A stretch of 64,000 nucleotides of DNA from Pseudomonas maioricensis (GTDB lineage Bacteria > Pseudomonadota > Gammaproteobacteria > Pseudomonadales > Pseudomonadaceae), in NCBI RefSeq assembly GCF_022790535.1, contig NZ_LOHG01000003.1:367747-431746 (forward strand), in the 5' to 3' direction. Below, one piece after another: positions 60,208 to 64,000 of the stretch. Within the stretch, counting starts at the first letter, position 1, and each line of letters starts with the position of its first letter. The notes under the pieces are model-generated. The model was not told the DNA's origin and did not search any database. It saw nothing but the letters and a program-made list of their open reading frames with translations. A program made the position numbers and the translations under genes.

Positions 60208-60825
60208 TCAAAGCGTCGAAACATCCACCGCCTGCAACAATTCAGGGGCGAATCCAGCAAAACTCAACAGTGCTGGCAATTGTCCGGCAAAACCTTGGTA
60301 ACTGTGATCGCCGCCAGCCTGAATACGCAAGGCGCATGCCCGATAAAACGATTCGGCGCGGCGATAATCAAGGGTCTCATCACCGGTTTGCAGCCAGACC
60401 TGAACACGCGCCGGGTCTTGAGGTGCGGGCACTTCCAGTTCGGCCAGAGCCTTGACGTGATCGTGGGTCAGCTCCCAGGTTTCGCCGGTATAAAGGTTTT
60501 GCTGCGTACCGACAAAGCCATCGAATAGCTGGTGCGGATTGACTGCCGGGTTGATCAGCACGGCTTTCAGGCCGTGGCGCTGCGCCAAGTGTGTCGCATA
60601 GTAGCCGCCGAGCGAGCTGCCGACCAGCAGTGGCCGTCCGAGTTCTTCGATAGCGGATTCCAGCTGAACCATGGCCTGACGCGGATGATGATGCAATTCG
60701 GGGACTCGGACCTGCTCACTCAGCCCCAGCGAGCGCATCAGTGCGATCAACTGAGTGGCTTTTTTCGACAGCGCGGAGCTGTTCAGACCGTGGATATAAA
60801 GCAGTGTGGGTATTTCGCTGGTCAC
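60208..60825 (-). CDS. yqiA: YqiA-family alpha/beta hydrolase (esterase)
   Basis: 205 residues. YIHGLNSS oxyanion segment near the N-terminus, nucleophile elbow GSSLGG, and a late GGDHSYQGF holding the catalytic histidine. E. coli YqiA shows palmitoyl-CoA and ester hydrolase activity; the natural substrate is unknown. The start is a GTG at 60825 with AGGAG eight bases before it. In the run nudF-DUF1249-cpdA-yqiA-parE, as in E. coli. Confidence 0.92.
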   Translation of the reverse strand: MTSEIPTLLYIHGLNSSALSKKATQLIALMRSLGLSEQVRVPELHHHPRQAMVQLESAIEELGRPLLVGSSLGGYYATHLAQRHGLKAVLINPAVNPHQLFDGFVGTQQNLYTGETWELTHDHVKALAELEVPAPQDPARVQVWLQTGDETLDYRRAESFYRACALRIQAGGDHSYQGFAGQLPALLSFAGFAPELLQAVDVSTL

Positions 60826-60921
60826 GCCGTCCGCTCCTGGATCACTGAGTGGTACAAAGCCGCGCAGTTTACAGGGACTAACGCTGAAAGACTCGTCCCC
60901 GTGTGTTTCACGACGAAATGA

Positions 60922-61728
60922 TCAGTACCCCTCGCCCCCATAATCCACTTCGAAATCCATGCCAACGACTCGCGACACACCGGTTTCCAGCTGTCCATCG
61001 TCAAACAGACGCAGCCAGCGGTAGCCCGGAGCGGCAGTGTCGACCTTGAAGTCGACACTGCCCGGCGCGAATTGAATGCAGGTCGAAGGCGACGCCAAAA
61101 GCCGAATCGTATCGCGCATCTGGTCGTATTCCTGATGCACATGACCCCACAACATTGCACGCACCTGTGGAAAACGCTCCAGTACCGCAAACAGTGCATC
61201 GGGATTACGCAAGCCAATGGGATTCATCCACTCGCAGCCAATCGGCACAGGATTGTGATGCAGGCAGACCAGGTGATGACGTTCAGGAGCCTCGCTCACG
61301 GCTTGCGCCAGCAGTTGCAACTGTTGATCGCGCAAATAACCGGGTACCGAGCCGGGCACCGATGAGTCGAGCAACGTCACTCGCCAGTTGCCAATATCGA
61401 TAACCGGGTCGAGCAGGTCGCTTTGTTGAGCGGCCTGCTGCATTTCCAGCGACTCGTCATGATTGCCGGGAAACCAGCGCTTGGGGGCCTGAATCTGATC
61501 GCTCAGATTCCGAAACGCTTCGTAGGACTCGACGCTGCCGTCTTGCGAGACATCGCCACTGGCAACCACCAGATCCACCTGCGGCTGTTCGACCAGAACC
61601 AGTTCGATGACTTTTTGCAGACTCTCGCGGGTTTTCATGCCCAGCAGCGTGCCGTCCGCCTTGGCGAACAAATGGCTGTCGGACAGTTGGACCAGCAGGA
61701 CTGAGTCTTTAACGGGAACGTTCGGCAA
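60922..61728 (-). CDS. cpdA: 3',5'-cyclic-AMP phosphodiesterase CpdA
   Basis: 268 residues of the metallophosphoesterase family, with QLSDSHLF, SGDVSQDG, PGNHDE and the late GHVHQEYD segment supplying the two-metal site. It lowers cAMP and so tunes Vfr/CRP. The start is a TTG at 61728 with AGGAG seven bases upstream; the frame opens 19 codons earlier without support. Confidence 0.94.
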   Translation of the reverse strand: MPNVPVKDSVLLVQLSDSHLFAKADGTLLGMKTRESLQKVIELVLVEQPQVDLVVASGDVSQDGSVESYEAFRNLSDQIQAPKRWFPGNHDESLEMQQAAQQSDLLDPVIDIGNWRVTLLDSSVPGSVPGYLRDQQLQLLAQAVSEAPERHHLVCLHHNPVPIGCEWMNPIGLRNPDALFAVLERFPQVRAMLWGHVHQEYDQMRDTIRLLASPSTCIQFAPGSVDFKVDTAAPGYRWLRLFDDGQLETGVSRVVGMDFEVDYGGEGY

Positions 61729-61908
61729 AAGCCATCTCCTTGGGCAGAGTCTGGCGATTATGGTGGGAAGCGCTGAGGTCGGCAAATCCGGGAATGAGCG
61801 GCAGGTCTCAGTTACGATCGGTTGCAGCGAAGATTCTCTCTATTGAGTATCTCCATGAATCGACGCCGGGGTTCTGACACAGCGCTGTCGCGTAGCAAAC
61901 GAATGACC

Positions 61909-61990
61909 CTGGTAGGAGCCAACTTGTTGGCGAGACGTCAGACCTGCATCGTCAGAAATTCCGCTTCGCCAACAAGTTGGCTCCTACCAG
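61909..61990. repeat. REP inverted pair (AACTTGTTGGCG arm type)
   Basis: CTGGTAGGAGCCAACTTGTTG and its complement ending CTCCTACCAG, in the 412-base gap between the DUF1249 gene and cpdA. Confidence 0.85.
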
Positions 61991-62029
61991 GTCTGCGTTT
62001 CAAATCCATTGTTGAAGTGATGTTTGATG

Positions 62030-62116
62030 AGAGCGCACGAGCGCTGCGAAGCCGCGATAGGGTATGCCAGACAGGACGGCATCGCAGCATCGCGGTGCTC
62101 GTGAGCTCCTACAGGA
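62030..62116. repeat. REP inverted pair (CACGAGCACCGCGA arm type)
   Basis: GAGCGCACGAGCGCTGCGAAG and a complement ending GCTCGTGAGCTCCTACAG; the left outer end has lost the GTAGGAG. Same arm type as the middle member of the cluster near 57.9 kb. The remainder of the 412-base gap shows no gene. Confidence 0.65.
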
Positions 62117-62140
62117 CAGTTATGCACCTGTTGATTAACA

Positions 62141-62593
62141 TCACCGCACCGCTTCAAACTCATGCCCACACGCCAGGCAATGGCTCAGCCATTCGCCCAA
62201 AAACAGATTGAGCTGAGCCTTCTCGTCCGGCTGATGCATTTCAGCGTTAGGGTATGGATAGATCCCCCGGAAGCGCCGAGCATGTTCGGCGCCTATCACT
62301 TCGGCCATGCGCGCATCGTGATAGACCTGCACTTCCAGACTGGGAACCGGCAGCCATGGCAGGCTGTGTTCCTGACGCACTTGCAGGGTAGTTGTGTATG
62401 GGCAGTCGAGCAGCACTTCGACCGCCAGGACGCCGAGCATTTGATCGCCTTGGGTGACGGCAACCCGACGTGAGCGTTGTTCGTTGCGCATGTCCGGCAA
62501 CAACCGCATCAAGCGCGCGTAGTTGGCCTCGCAGGCAGCTTGTAGCCCGGCAAGGTCAACACGATAGCGCTCGCGCAATGGACTCACGACCAT
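62141..62593 (-). CDS. DUF1249 family protein (YqiB-like)
   Basis: 150 residues, a single DUF1249 domain with the YRVDLAGLQAACEANYARLMRL start and the RGIYPYPNAEMHQPDEKAQLN segment. No known function; the family sits between nudF and cpdA in many gammaproteobacteria, as here. The ATG at 62593 overlaps the end of nudF by ten bases; the frame extends 12 codons further into it. Confidence 0.9.
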   Translation of the reverse strand: MVVSPLRERYRVDLAGLQAACEANYARLMRLLPDMRNEQRSRRVAVTQGDQMLGVLAVEVLLDCPYTTTLQVRQEHSLPWLPVPSLEVQVYHDARMAEVIGAEHARRFRGIYPYPNAEMHQPDEKAQLNLFLGEWLSHCLACGHEFEAVR

Positions 62594-63201
62594 AACCCCC
62601 TGATTTCGACACGGTTCAGCGCCAGCCATTGCAGCGCGATAATCGTCGAAGCATTGATAATTCGCCCGTCACGCACTGCTTGCAGTGCATCGTCAAAGGA
62701 CCAGACGGTAACGCGGATATCTTCACCTTCGGACTCCAGTCCATGCAATCCCCCCGCGCCCTCACTTTCACAGCGCCCCAGGTACAGATGAACAAACTCA
62801 TCACTGCCACCCGGTGAAGGAAAGTATTTGGTGATCGGCCACAAGGCGCTGAAGACAATTCCAGCTTCCTCCTCTGCTTCGCGGTGAGCAACCTCTTCAG
62901 GCTCCTCAGCCTTGTCGATCAAACCTGCGACCAGTTCAATCAGCCAGGGATTGGCAGTTTTCTCCAGCGCACCCACACGGAATTGCTCGATCAACACCAC
63001 TTCATCGCGTTTGGCGTCGTACGGCAGCACACAGACCGCGTCATGACGCACAAAAAGCTCACGACTGATTTCTTTGCCAAGACCACCCACAAACTGTTCG
63101 TGACGCAAGAAGACTTTGTCCAGTCTATAAAAGCCCTGGAAGCAGTTTTCACGCCGGGTGATTTCAAAAGCAGTCGGGATCGATCGGGTCTGTTCGGTCA
63201 T
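62584..63201 (-). CDS. nudF: ADP-ribose pyrophosphatase (Nudix)
   Basis: 205 residues. The Nudix box is complete, GLIDKAEEPEEV then REAEEEAGI. It cleaves ADP-ribose to AMP and ribose 5-phosphate. First gene of the run towards parE. Divergent from the lipoprotein gene at the window end, with 208 bases between. Confidence 0.96.
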   Translation of the reverse strand: MTEQTRSIPTAFEITRRENCFQGFYRLDKVFLRHEQFVGGLGKEISRELFVRHDAVCVLPYDAKRDEVVLIEQFRVGALEKTANPWLIELVAGLIDKAEEPEEVAHREAEEEAGIVFSALWPITKYFPSPGGSDEFVHLYLGRCESEGAGGLHGLESEGEDIRVTVWSFDDALQAVRDGRIINASTIIALQWLALNRVEIRGLWS

Positions 63202-63409
63202 GTGTTTCTCGCTTTGGGCAAGTCGTAACGTGATGCCATCCTAACGCGCATCGCCAACCAGATGCAGCCCCCTTGAACATGCAGGGTAGACGGCCAATAG
63301 CGAAACGAACTCTAATCCGCCCAGCGGCGAACCGATGTCACCGTTTGCAGTCCAAGCAGCCTGAACTCGAACAACGTAACCGTCTTCATTGCCACCGCAA
63401 AGGATCAAC

Positions 63410-64000
63410 ATGTCGTTATTGAGGATCGCTTCACTGGCTTGCCTGGCACTTATGCTGGGCGCCTGTCAGAGCCTGTTCCAACCCAATTACCGTGCGCCCC
63501 TGCAGGTGCAGCGTGATGCCTCCGAACTGATCAAACCGGGCTGCACAGCTGCTGACTGCCCCTTGGTGAACATCGACACCGTGCACTTCCCCGATGAGCC
63601 CAAGCTGGACGCCATCGTGCAGAAGACACTGCTGCAACTGACTCGCACGGATTCCAGCGGACCGCTGCCGACCTCGCTCAAGGCGTATCAAGAGCAATAC
63701 CTGCGTGACTCCCAAGGGCGCAACGCCAGCTATTTGCAAGCCAAAGTACGCGAGCAACATGACGGTATCGTAGTCGTCGAGCTGTCCAGCTATCTGGATA
63801 CCGGCGGCGCACATGGCGCGCCCGGCCGTGCGTTCATCAACTATTCACGTCAGCAAGAGAAAGTGCTGACCCTTGCCGACATGATCGTGCCGGGCAAGGA
63901 AGGCGAGTTCTGGCAGAAGGCAGAACTGGCGCATCAAGGCTGGCTGCTGTCGACCAAGATGAATGAAGACGCCGAGTTCATGAAAACCTGGCCCTTCAAA
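63410..64000 (+). CDS. RsiV/DUF3298-family lipoprotein (partial, runs off the window)
   Basis: The first 197 residues of a gene that continues past 64000. Lipoprotein signal with lipobox LGAC near residue 19 (LALMLGACQSLF), then a DUF4163/DUF3298-like region with SSYLDTGGAHGAPGRAFINY and LTLADMIVPGKEGEFWQKAEL. RsiV relatives act as lysozyme-sensing anti-sigma factors in Firmicutes, but Pseudomonas forms are lipoproteins of unknown role. An AAGGA site precedes the ATG. Confidence 0.85.
   Translation, partial: MSLLRIASLACLALMLGACQSLFQPNYRAPLQVQRDASELIKPGCTAADCPLVNIDTVHFPDEPKLDAIVQKTLLQLTRTDSSGPLPTSLKAYQEQYLRDSQGRNASYLQAKVREQHDGIVVVELSSYLDTGGAHGAPGRAFINYSRQQEKVLTLADMIVPGKEGEFWQKAELAHQGWLLSTKMNEDAEFMKTWPFK

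Overview
The window is a stretch of a Pseudomonas chromosome, most likely from the fluorescens/syringae side of the genus. The evidence is gene content and order (nadE-azurin; rpsF-rpsR-DUF2232-rplI-dnaB; hfq-hflX-hflK-hflC-hisZ-purA; orn/rsgA-motAB; parE-parC with yqiA-cpdA-DUF1249-nudF), the high-GC codon usage, and about twenty Pseudomonas-type REP palindromes in the gaps. The order largely matches what I recall of P. aeruginosa PAO1 around PA4919-PA4972; that comparison is from memory, not computed. There is no prophage, large island, CRISPR array or rRNA operon.

Layout. 1-5.6 kb: a predicted GT-C membrane glycosyltransferase, the Preiss-Handler NAD genes pncB and nadE, azurin with a possible Anr box, and two small ORFs. 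5.6-12.5 kb, minus strand: three genes encoding a predicted amide-ligation/cleavage system (transglutaminase-DUF2126 fusion, circularly permuted ATP-grasp/alpha-E fusion, and a second transglutaminase). This is the least understood set in the window. 12.9-22.6 kb, minus: a YgiQ-type radical SAM protein, dnaB, the ribosomal S6/S18/L9 cluster, rlmB and rnr. 22.8-23.3 kb: two identical tRNA-Leu(CAG) genes, each with its own promoter and terminator. 23.4-38.4 kb, minus: a chemoreceptor, purA, hisZ, hflC, hflK, hflX, hfq, miaA, mutL, amiB, tsaE and nnr, many abutting or overlapping. This is the classic hfq superoperon.

38.5-49.7 kb: queG, a TRIC-type channel, orn, rsgA, motAB behind a near-consensus FliA (sigma-28) promoter, an HDOD protein, rhodanese rhdA, psd, and a large protein with a PilZ-like C-terminus. 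49.8-49.94 kb: a 138-bp imperfect palindrome that looks like a MITE. 50-53 kb: serB divergent from the AhpA/YtjB membrane protein, which converges on a PqiC-like lipoprotein gene. 54-63.2 kb, minus: topoisomerase IV genes parC and parE flanking a retropepsin-like protease and a phytase-esterase-like protein, then yqiA, cpdA, a DUF1249 gene and nudF. The window ends inside a lipoprotein gene of the RsiV/DUF3298 type.

Most genes are housekeeping. The main points of interest are the amidoligase/transglutaminase operon, the several REP families (one cluster of which runs in frame into a gene start), the MITE-like palindrome, the FliA promoter of motAB, and an unexplained micro-ORF where I would have expected a DUF2065 gene between hflC and hisZ.
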